Source: Owenia fusiformis
Taxonomy: Eukaryota; Annelida; Polychaeta; Sabellida; Oweniidae
DNA: 64,000 nt
Assembly (NCBI GenBank): GCA_903813345.2
Contig: CAIIXF020000006.1
Coordinates: forward strand, 26,791,936-26,855,935
Direction of reading: 5' to 3'
Within the stretch, counting starts at the first letter, position 1. The number at the start of each line of letters is the position of its first letter. The translations under genes were made by a program, and so were the position numbers. The notes below the pieces were generated by a model. The model had not been told where the DNA came from. It did not search any database and saw only the letters and a list, made by a program, of their open reading frames with translations. Positions 55,591-64,000 of this stretch are shown here, one piece after another.

Positions 55591-58500
55591 TTTGATATTT
55601 GTTTGAGTTGAATTCTTATAAAATCTCTTCGAGAAAAATGATGGACTACCTTAGAGGAAAACAATTCCAAAACGTTTTCATTTTTTAATTCACAAACACA
55701 AGCAATATACAACTCAGAATCAACAAGAATCCACAAGAACATTAAAAAGAAATATCAGATCATGAATAACTGAATGAAAAATGAATAGCAACACTGGAAC
55801 AGACAGGATTTTGCTCGATTGAGATTTTTGTAAATAAGCCCATAACAGTGGTGCAAAAGTCCGGTCGTTTACAGTTGTTTATATTCATTTGTTTATGGAA
55901 TAGCGACTGTGCAATAGCATATTACATGTATATTTATAAAAACTACGGATGAGGCAGTGAAGATGTAGGTCGATCAAACATTTTATAGCTTATTTTTTAG
56001 GTTTGATAGATTTATATTTTCCTTGCCTCACTTAATTGCACGATATTTTGTTGGGAAGCGAGTATATACGTGTTATTAAAAACAGGAAAGTCATTTTCAA
56101 ATGGTCAGTCTAATTGAAATCTACGTTACATGTGCAATGCCATTACTAGCAACGCCGCTGTTTGCGTTGCGTAACTTTGCATTGGATGCCAAGGTAAGGA
56201 CTTTTAACAACTGAACTATGTCACACTTTTTAAATCCGCTGATGACAAGTCAGAAATAAATACGAATAACTACTATGTTTTTACTTATTAACACAAATAC
56301 TCGAAATTTTGCTGCATCAAAAACTGAAAAACACATTTCGACCCATTCTGTATATTTTACTCGGTATATAAAGTGTATTAAACCAATAGACAAAATCTCT
56401 AAATACACAACCCTCGTATTATTTCCTCGACAGGTGATCCCATCGACTGCAGAACTATATTCTGTGCCCTAGGCTTTCCCGTGTGTGCTGATGGTTCTAA
56501 GCCTATCGAAATACCAAACGGATGCTGTCCAAATTATAGATGCCCGAAACCAAAACGTAAGTAATACTATAGGACAAATATTTTGTTGTCGTAATTGAAA
56601 ATATTTTTTATAGCGATTAAATGAACAATTTCAATAAACAGATGATATTTGTATGTATGTTAGGAGTAACTGGTCAGCCGGAGAGACGTTACTGCATCAA
56701 CGCAAATATAAAAAGAATTACTCAAAACCCATTAAACGAAATTCAATCTAAAAAATGGCGGAAAAAGAAGCCATTTTGAAAACATGTCATCTGAGACGTC
56801 CTACATATTGAAAGAAAACAATTTTAGTTCAAAAAATTATGGCCATCAACTCAGATGGCCATTTTGGCGAAAGAAAACAAAGCCATGGTATTATTTCGTT
56901 TAAAGAAGTACCTCATTTTAAGTAGTATTGCAAAAATCTATTGGGTCTGGATTATAACCTACAAAGCGTTTACATTTTTAGATACTAACCAACTCAATGA
57001 ATTGGTATTTGCGTTGTGATATCAGATTGGCGGCCATTTTGAATCGAGGGGCCATTTTCACTCCAGAAATTCACGATTAAAGAAAACTCCAATGTCTACA
57101 ATGCGCTAACCTATAAGTTTAGTCAAATCCGTTAACGAAAATTTGTATCAATGAAAGGACACAATGACACAAGAACACAAATGTGTACAAAATGTTCCCA
57201 CCTATGGGTGATCCCGTCAAATGGTTATCCTAAAAATGGGTGGACAAGACTTTACCGACACAAGGTATGAGGTTCCATATCCATCCGCCAAAAGGTATGA
57301 CCCCTATATAGTCCATTTAAAAACGCGTGGTATTGTTCTAAATAACGCCATAGTTGGCTTCTAGGGTACCTAGTATGCCACTATTTGGTATCAAAATAAA
57401 GAGGAGGAGTTCAACTTTCATTTGAATTACGAAAATAGCGATGTAGGTCAAAAATAGTTCCGACGTGAGCATGTTTACTACGCGTTTGCCCATCATATCA
57501 GAATTGAGGAAGTGGTAGCAAACGCGAGTCACAATAAATGGACGCTGATATCTCAAAAAGTAACCAGACTCCCTATAATTTGATGTAGATCAATCGAACC
57601 CCTATATGAACAGGTACATTTTGATATATAACACTATGGGGGGTAAGCGTTTTATAGTTGGTCACGAAGGCCATATGTGCAAAGTATTGTTATGAATTTT
57701 CGAATTTGGTGTTGGATTACGGTACTCATACCTTAATATGAGGCCTAAAATTGTCTGCTGATTGGCCAGAGACCAATATTCTAGCAGAATTTGAGAACAG
57801 AATCGATTTTTTCGTTCTGCGTAGGGCAAACAATGATTTGAAATCACTTTCAACCATTCTGTGAGTATAATAATGGTCATAAGAGGCCCGTGGAGGGTCT
57901 GGAATGAAAGAAAGCCCTCTGAAATTCCGTCAAAATTGCAGGTTATTTCTTCATTTTATGCTAAAATTACATGATTTCCAGGGCCCATATCTCAGTGAAA
58001 TTGCTACAATGTAGCGATTTTTCATTTTTACAGGCTAGATACACGTGTCAGGTCGACAGAAACAGTAAGCATGTGTGATTTTTAAATTGCTACATTGTAG
58101 CAATATTTATTTCAAAATGCAGGTGTGAGCAAGGAGGATTGGCTCCCAGAGTGCAACATCGATATTCTGTCCCATATATGGAAATGTCTTGGTTCAAAAT
58201 TTGAATTCAAACAGCCGCCATTTTGTTCACTTCAACATTTGAATCGTGAATTTTGATCTTATTCCAAAACGAAAAATTCCATAACTCACAAGAAATGATC
58301 GAGATATTGGTATGAATCTTTTGGACTGTTTATTTTGAATTTATAGTCGGTAATAAATTCAGAAAATAACGACATTTCGACGTTTTCATTGTTGGAAAAT
58401 ATCGATCGTCGATCCTGGGAGCCAATCCTCCTTGGGTGTGAGGGAAACTGCAATTTAGTTAGATTTGGTCGAAAATGGCCAAATTTCAGTCAAAATCCTC

Positions 58501-61500
58501 GGGACACAGGGCCTTTGTCTTAGATTTAGTCAATGATGCAACTCTTAGTAGAAGGTGTGCCATATAGGGAATGAAAGCTGTTTGTCAGACGTATCATATT
58601 CTTCAATAAACTCAGAGATAGTCAGGTTAGATTTGTGACGTCACAGTGGCAAAGTTAGACTAGCATATTTAGACGTATTTGGGGTAGGGCAAATTAACCC
58701 TTTCTAGCCTAAATGGATAAATTTTTCACATATTCAGCCAGTTCCGACGTTTTTATGCATTTTTGAACTAGAAATGATATTTTCTGCCAAAAAAAGTTGC
58801 AGAGACAAAAATCAGTGTGATGTCATAACACATTAAGGTATGAGGTTCCATATCCATCCGCCAAAAGGTATGAACAGGTACATTTTGATATATAACACTA
58901 TGGGGGGTAAGCGTTTTATAGTTGGTCACGAAGGCCATATGTGCAAAGTATTGTTATGAATTTTCGAATTTGGTGTTGGATTACGGTACTCATACCACAA
59001 TTTGAGGACGGAAAATCCAAAATGGCCACCTTAAAATTTACCCAGAATGCCCAAAAATTAGTCAGTTCTAGATTTTCATACTAAAAACCACCCCTGAAAA
59101 TTTGAAATTGATCCGTCACACAGTTAACCAGAAAACATGTAAACAAGACTTTACAGACAAGATTTGAGGACAGAAAATCCAAAATGGCTGCCTTGACATT
59201 TATCCTGAATGCCAAAAAACTAATCAGATCTAGATTTTCATACTGAGAATCATCCCTGAAAATTTGAAATTGATCTACCAAACGGTTCACCTGAAAATGC
59301 GTAGACAAGATTTTACAGACAAGATTTTAGGACGGAAAATCCAAAATGGCTGCCTTGACATTTACCCAGAATGCCCAAAAACTAATCAGATCTAGATTTT
59401 CATACTAAAAATCATCCCTGAAAATTTGAAATTGATCTACCAAACGGTTCACCTGAAAATGCGTAGACAAGACTTTACAGACAAGATTTTAGGACGGAAA
59501 ATCCAAAATGGCCGACAATAAAAAAGTGATTATGAGTTTCTGCTGATTTCTTTTTACAAAATTATCACATATAACTACTGTTAACAATAACATAGGCTTT
59601 TACAACAAAGTACACCTGAAATTATTTATAAAGCTACTAAATAGTTAAAGTATGAAAACTGAAAAACACCATTCAATATGATACAAAGTATTATCGTGCG
59701 CTAACTTTTCTTAAAACATTCAAAATGGCTGACATGACTGAGCTAACAGGTCCAAAACCTAATCAGATCTAGAATGAAGTGAGCTGAACAAGATGTTAAA
59801 GTTTTAAAAGCAACTGTGAAGCCGTTTTTCTTAAAGTTTGCAGACAAGGATTTTAGCATTTGACTTCAAAATGGCCGACAGGAAGTAGGTATCGAGTTAA
59901 TTTTTTTTCATCCACATCTGTATGCACTCATAAGTTATCCCTGAAAATTTGAAGGTGATATCTGTAGCGGGTTTTGAGAAAACTGCCGGACGTACGGACG
60001 GACAGACAGACAGACAGACGGACGGACGCGCCTAGGCCGACAATATGGCCCCACACTATGTGGTGGGGACATAAAAACGATGAACAAAAGAACAAACGGA
60101 CGTTCGACAGGAGAACTGATTGACGGTATAAATTGTTTCTCCTACTTACAGATTGCAAAAATGTATTTTGTCTGATACAAATCTTGTGCGCACCAGGCTA
60201 TGAACCACACGTGCGCCCCAACAACTGTTGCCCTGATACCTGCAAAAGATCAAGTAAGAATTCAGTTTCGCAAATAGCAAAGATCAAGTAAGAATTCAGT
60301 TTCGCAAATGGCAAAGATTAAGTAAGAATTCAGTTTCGCAAATAGCAAAGATCAAGTAAGAATTCAGTTTCGAAAATAGCAAAGATCAAGTAAGAATTCA
60401 GTTTCGAAAATAGCAAAGATCAAGTAAGAATTCAGTTTCGCAAATAGCAAAGATTAAGAAAGAATTCAGTTTCGCAAATAGCAAAGATCAAGTAAGAATT
60501 CAGTTTCGAAAATAGCAAAGATCAAGTAAGAATTCAGTTTCGAAAATAGCAAAGATCAAGTAAGAATTCAGTTTCGCAAATAGCAAAGATCAAGTAAGAA
60601 TTCAGTTTCGCAAATGGCAAAGATCAAGTAAGAATTCAGTTTCGCAAATGGCAAAGATCAAGTAAGAATTCAGTTTCGCAAATAGCAAAGATCAAGTAAG
60701 AATTCAGTTTCGAAAATAGCAAAGATCAAGTAAGAATTCAGTTTCGCAAATAGCAAAGATCAAGTAAGAATTCAGTTTCGCAAATAGGAAAGGTACTATC
60801 CCTATAAGATCATATCCCCAATATGTCTAATAGCCCATTTTATAAACTATTGTTTTCATTCTAAATTCAATCAGTAAATGTTATGTATTAATACACTAAG
60901 TTATTGAATGATTTGAAGTGCAATACAGGATATATTGTTCTCGAGAAATTCTGTATTTACCCTTTGCATTCGTTTGACTTCACTTCTTAAAAGAGAGCTT
61001 CGTAGTTTAACTAGACTCTGCACGCAGGGTATTCTGTATTGGTACGAGACGAACAATACAGAATATTGAGAGGACAATATTTCCTGTATTGCAGTTTCAA
61101 ATCATTCTATAACGTTTTTATCCTGTGATTTTAGGCCTAGGAAATATTCTGACTTGCTCAAAAACCATTAATCCAATGTAGACACTTAAGTTTCATTAAT
61201 GAAATCTGTATTACTACTGAGATTTCCCTTCAGTACAAATATTTTCTGTATTGATACGGTGACGATCAATTAAATTCCGTACCAATACAAGGTGACAGGT
61301 CTCAATACAGATTGGTACATCACGAGAACTGACCAATCAGAGGGCTTCATTTTACAGATCATAAGATAATAAAAGTTATTCCATGATTCGAGTAAAATAC
61401 AGAAAATATTCTTCCCGAGGAGACTTCGTCTCGTTCCAATACGGAATTTCTCGAGCAGAATATATCTTGTATTGTACTTCAAATCATTCAATAACTAATA

Positions 61501-63286
61501 TTATTCCATGATGGTGAAATTCCCTGCAATCTGATTGGTCCATGTGACTTAAATATATCCTGTATTTACACGCACTTTCCACTAAGCATTGAATACAGAG
61601 TGAAAATGACGTCAGCGTTGGGATACGGTCCAGTATCCCAACGCCCCAGATTTCCATCCAGGATATGACTATTACTGAAAAAATCAATGGCGATCTGTTT
61701 ACACCAACGCATGCTAATATTTGCATTTTGCTAGAAATATCTGATTTGAATATCAGGAAATGATACGGTGATCACCACAATTTATTATTTTAGGATAAAA
61801 AACACTCATCTGTAATTATAAAAAATCAGTATGAAGCATGCACATTGTTTTCATGAACTAGTAAAAATCCAATATGGCAGACGAAAGTCGAAAAAACGTT
61901 TCGTTACACTGTTCCAGCTGATGAAATTGAAGAAAAATCTTGAAGAAAAATATAAAAGTATCGTATAATACAATAAAAGCAAAACCGAAAAGGCCGAAAA
62001 GATTTTGAAGGAATATCGATGTAAAATATTTTTGAGGTGAGAAGGTTGATCTGTTTCTCCGGTCCCAAGCAAAGGAAATGGACTTGATTTAGGGGAGTTC
62101 TATCTGAGTAATCATGGAATAAAAACGTTATCCAATGATTTCTCGTGAAATACAGAAAATATTCTTCCCTCGAACGTCTGTATTTCACTCTGCTAGCGCA
62201 TCGTGAAATACGACCTTCTCGGGAAGAGTTTTTTCTGTATTTCACTCGAATCATTGAATAACTTATAGTATTGCTACTGAGATTGTCCCCATTGATCATT
62301 TTCGTAGCAAAAATTTAAATATTGGTACGGAGGGGACAATCTCAGTAGCACTACAGAGAATACAGAATATTTTAGGGACTATCTCCTGAGTAAAATGTAG
62401 TGGTAAATAAGTAAATGTAGTAAATAAAAACGATATAGAATGATTTGAAGTGCAATACAGGATATATTGCGCTCTCGATCTTCTGTATTTGCACTCGATT
62501 TCGTCGAGTGATCTATAAGTAACAATTACTTTTACTGGGTAAGGTATTTTTTCAAACTTTCAGAATTTTCAGAATAGAAAGTTTTTGTGTTATTTAAATG
62601 TTGCATATATTCGCTTTCTGCTTGTAGAGTGCTCTGGCGTAATGTGCCCACTTATAAAGTGTTTGTCTGGCTACACGTTACAGAATATACCGGGACAATG
62701 TTGTGAAACCTGCGTAAAAGACAATACAAAACCAACAAGTATAAAAACATATTAGAAACGTTTCAAAAACGTTCGACTATAATTATATGTTCCAGCTATT
62801 TATAACACCGTGTACTATTATTATATATTATCTAGAGTACCATCCACAAATATTTATATAGGCCTATTATTTTAAAGAGCCACTTAGTTTCTTTTTAGCA
62901 AATTTATATTCTAATTTAGCTATTATACTTATCTATTCAAATGTTTAGTTTGAGAAATGCATTAATTGTTGTTTTGTACTTCTAATACCTCAGTCACAGA
63001 GTCGCGTTCTAAAACGTTGAAGGTCAAATGCAAGCACCCTATCATTTCCACAGCCACATGCAATAGTCACATATATGCTAAGGTAACCGCACGGTGTGAC
63101 ATAGAGAGAGAAATCCTTTGGCTGCTGCCGCATGGCTTACAAATACCAAGACAGACGCAGTGTGGCTGCAAGTGGTTGGCTTACCCGCCCAAAGTATGCA
63201 CGCGTTTTTACGTGTATGAAGGCGTTAATTACGCTCGTGCAGATGTAAAATTACGCCCGTGCAGACGTAAAACAACGCCTGTGTAG
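55524..63286 (+). CDS. Secreted cysteine-rich modular protein (about 228 aa)
   Basis: Five exons: 55524-55581, 56434-56556, 60152-60253, 62628-62738 and 62994-63286; every internal junction is phase 1. A 19-residue signal peptide (MKLLAIAALCVAHFFVQCK) is followed by three modules of the form C-x4-C-x(4-6)-C-x12-CC-x(2-4)-C, one per exon, and a C-terminal region with a different six-cysteine pattern. The modules resemble the C-terminal half of von Willebrand factor type C domains (C..V.C....C..G...CC..C). One module per symmetric exon implies exon duplication. Extracellular; a role as a defence, matrix or ligand-binding protein is only a guess. The end of exon 5 runs into repetitive sequence, so the true C-terminus is uncertain. 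Confidence 0.85.
56050..56204 (+). pseudogene. Decayed duplicate of promoter and exon 1
   Basis: Parallels 55444-55590: a TATATA box (56063), GGAAAGTCATTTTCAAATG, TCTAATTGAAATCTACG and CCATTACTAGCAACGCCGCTG up to donor AAG|GTAAGG. One base is missing after CTAGCAA, shifting the frame. The ATG at 56137 gives MPLLATPLFALRNFALDAK, which ends in the wrong phase for exon 2. Confidence 0.85.
56434..56556 (+). CDS. Cysteine-rich gene exon 2 (module 1)
   Basis: Acceptor TTATTTCCTCGACAG; reads DPIDCRTIFCALGFPVCADG then SKPIEIPNGCCPNYRCPKPK; donor C|GTAAGT. Confidence 0.92.
57263..57734. mobile_element. AAGGTATGAG element, full copy
   Basis: Ends AAGGTATGAG and CTCATACCTT are perfect 10-bp inverted repeats. 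About 470 bp. A deleted sister copy is at 58835. Confidence 0.75.
58130..58434. mobile_element. hAT-like MITE family 4, copy 2
   Basis: 305 bp, same ends as 42719 in opposite orientation, exact 8-bp target duplication GGTGTGAG (58122-58129, 58435-58442). Confidence 0.9.
58835..58996. mobile_element. AAGGTATGAG element, internally deleted copy
   Basis: Essentially identical to the two ends of the copy at 57263 but lacks about 310 internal bases; the joint lies at a shared TATGA. Confidence 0.85.
58998..59520. repeat. 162-bp tandem repeat, about 3.3 units
   Basis: ACAGACAAGATTT starts recur at 59153, 59315 and 59477; units contain AAAATCCAAAATGGCTGCC and TCCCTGAAAATTTGAAATTG. The first unit is more diverged. 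Confidence 0.9.
59930..60076. mobile_element. Retroelement-like 3' tail
   Basis: GACGGACGGACAGACAGACAG run followed by AATATGGCCCCACAC and TGTGGTGGGGACATAAAAA. Such tails end dispersed non-LTR-like repeats in several marine invertebrates. No reverse transcriptase frame nearby. Confidence 0.55.
60152..60253 (+). CDS. Cysteine-rich gene exon 3 (module 2)
   Basis: Acceptor TTCTCCTACTTACAG; reads CKNVFCLIQILCAPGYEPHV then RPNNCCPDTCKRS; donor TCAA|GTAAGAATT, which is the seed of the following minisatellite. Confidence 0.92.
60246..60790 (+). repeat. 34-bp minisatellite copying the exon 3 splice donor
   Basis: About 16 units of AAGATCAAGTAAGAATTCAG plus TTTCGCAAATAGCA. The first unit spans the exon 3/intron 3 junction; nearly all others preserve CAA|GTAAGAATTCAG. 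Units differ only at a few positions (CAAATA/AAAATA, ATAG/ATGG, ATCAAG/ATTAAG). Confidence 0.97.
60901..61500. repeat. ATACAGGATATATT-family repeats, cluster 2
   Basis: TTGAAGTGCAATACAGGATAT (60914-) and TCAAATCATTCTATAACG, then CTGACCAATCAGAGGGCTTC (61338-) and a further TTGTACTTCAAATCATTCAA. Several copies or arms in both orientations; interrupted by the 73-bp element. Confidence 0.75.
60958..61030. mobile_element. 73-bp mini-element family 2, copy B
   Basis: Identical in all 73 positions to copy A at 3401. Flanked by ATTCTGTATT on both sides (60948-60957, 61031-61040). Confidence 0.95.
62100..62525. repeat. ATACAGGATATATT-family repeats, cluster 3
   Basis: Includes TTGCTACTGAGATTGTCCCC (as at 4790) and TTGAAGTGCAATACAGGATAT; produces a spurious 131-codon minus-strand frame. 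Confidence 0.7.
62628..62738 (+). CDS. Cysteine-rich gene exon 4 (module 3)
   Basis: Acceptor CTTTCTGCTTGTAG; reads CSGVMCPLIKCLSGYTLQNI then PGQCCETCVKDNTKPT; donor ACAA|GTATAA. Confidence 0.92.
62994..63286 (+). CDS. Cysteine-rich gene exon 5 (C-terminal domain)
   Basis: Acceptor GTTTTGTACTTCTAATACCTCAG and correct phase. Reads TESRSKTLKVKCKHPIISTA onward with cysteines at spacing C-x9-C-x11-C-x21-C-x-C-x9-C, ending QCGCKWLAYPPKVC, then a tail into TAG. The tail coincides with GCGTAAATTACGC-type repeats (63205-63360), so the exon might really end at a donor such as CCAAA|GTATGC (63193). Not a module of the exon 2-4 type. Confidence 0.6.
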
Positions 63287-63420
63287 GCGTAAATTACGCA
63301 CGTGAAGAAGTAAATTCTACGGGCGTTCAGACAACATTTACGGGGGTAAACTTACGGCGTTAAAATGATTAATTACAGGTGTTAAGACGGTTATTTTACA
63401 CGCGTTGAGAAAAATCTTCA
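63205..63420. repeat. GCGTAAATTACGC-type interspersed short repeat
   Basis: ACGCCCGTGCAGACGTAAA, GCGTAAATTACGCACG and similar units recur in both orientations with about 20-bp spacing. Confidence 0.7.
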
Positions 63421-63902
63421 CGCCAGTCGAGTTTATTTTTAGCGCCGTAAATTATGAACCAATCAGCACCTTGCTTACATAATTATTCAATGCATCCTTG
63501 CTAAAAGAGCAACACCAAGATACTTGCGCAACTAAATAACAATCAGAAACCCGCATATCAAAAATATTTACAGCAAATTAAAAAGCAAATTGAAGATACT
63601 GTGTCGGCAATTATCAACACCCATTGTAGAAACGACAAAATTGCAGTATATTTTGAGAAAGTATATATGTTTGGTTTCTTAAGGAAACGACCAATATCAG
63701 TGTAATATTGGCAATATTAATGCCGATCGTCAGTGTAAGAAAAGCGAGGGACTAAATACGTGAATTGTGTCTTTGTTAACATATAAAACCTGAAACCATC
63801 GACACATTCTCAAACTAGACTATGTTCCTTAACTTCGAGCCAAATTATTATCCACACCGTGACTTATAAGTAGGTGTAAATCGGGAAATAAAAAAGTCTT
63901 AC

Positions 63903-63933
63903 CGAAACCTAGTCCCGGAGGAAGTTCCGCCAT
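63903..63933 (-). CDS. First coding exon of an unidentified gene
   Basis: On the minus strand ATG in a GTATCATGGCGG context opens MAELPPGLGF plus one base, then donor TTTCG|GTAAGAC. The start context, short proline-rich N-terminus and strong donor are typical of a first exon. 5' UTR lies to the right, toward the window edge; the next exon would lie to the left, implying overlap with or enclosure of the cysteine-rich gene. Family not recognisable from ten residues. Confidence 0.6.
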
Positions 63934-64000
63934 GATACACCGACGATACGTCTGTGTAATTAGGTGGGTAGCAGTGCATATGTGGCTCTCAAGGATTGTC

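Larger units (their letters stand above)
56560..60150. other. Cysteine-rich gene intron 2, repeat-filled
   Basis: Holds the paired AAGGTATGAG elements, MITE family 4 copy 2, a 162-bp tandem repeat and the GACGGACGG tail. AAAATGG(C/A)(C/G)GCC-like motifs recur throughout. Confidence 0.8.

Noticed and set aside
60246-60790. Regularly spaced short repeats resembling a CRISPR array
   Set aside because: Units are directly contiguous with no unique spacers, and the first overlaps an exon boundary in an animal gene. It is a minisatellite.
61904-62299. Minus-strand 131-codon frame
   Set aside because: It crosses ATACAGGATATATT-family repeats and has low-complexity content; no family resemblance.

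Overview
The window is animal nuclear DNA: AT-rich, spliced genes with introns of hundreds of bases to kilobases, GT-AG junctions, TATA boxes and AATAAA signals, and a dense load of short DNA transposons. Repeats such as the GACGGACGGACAGACAGAC tail with a GGCCCC...GGGGAC end, and the gene content, suggest a marine invertebrate (mollusc-like or another lophotrochozoan or deuterostome). I cannot name the species. Nothing bacterial, organellar or viral is visible.

Layout. (1) 0.8-25.3 kb, minus strand: a chain of about 15 short exons with canonical or near-canonical splice sites whose phases agree, read here as one large gene that I do not recognise. It runs off the left edge; its 5' end is near or above 25.3 kb. 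A possible two-exon plus-strand gene for a 52-residue protein (15.39-15.98 kb, AATAAA at 16.34 kb) lies antisense in one of its introns. (2) 25.7-38.7 kb: no convincing gene; several transposons. (3) 39.16-48.85 kb, plus strand: a clear three-exon gene for a 142-residue calmodulin-like protein with four EF-hands; its two introns of 4.9 and 4.3 kb are packed with inverted-repeat elements. (4) 49-55.2 kb: transposons, including a 4.2 kb element holding a 0.94 kb near-perfect palindrome, a tRNA-derived SINE and an iteron-rich element. (5) 55.5-63.3 kb, plus strand: a five-exon gene for a small secreted cysteine-rich protein with three CxxxxC...CC...C modules, a decayed duplicate of its promoter and first exon, and a 34-bp minisatellite that copies its own exon-3 splice donor about 16 times. 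(6) 63.90-63.93 kb, minus strand: a probable first coding exon (MAELPPGLGF) of a gene whose upstream end lies beyond the window.

Mobile elements supply most of the remaining structure: hAT-like MITEs with exact 8-bp target duplications, a 73-bp mini-element present in two identical copies 57 kb apart, PIF/Harbinger-like, piggyBac-like and mariner/Tc1-like derivatives, and several iteron-bearing elements. No multi-gene pathway or operon-like system is evident. The most unusual features are the splice-donor minisatellite, the palindrome with matching open frames, and the inverted repeats flanking exon 2 of the EF-hand gene. All exon models were made by eye; the EF-hand and cysteine-rich genes are firm, the long minus-strand gene is a reasoned but unproven model.
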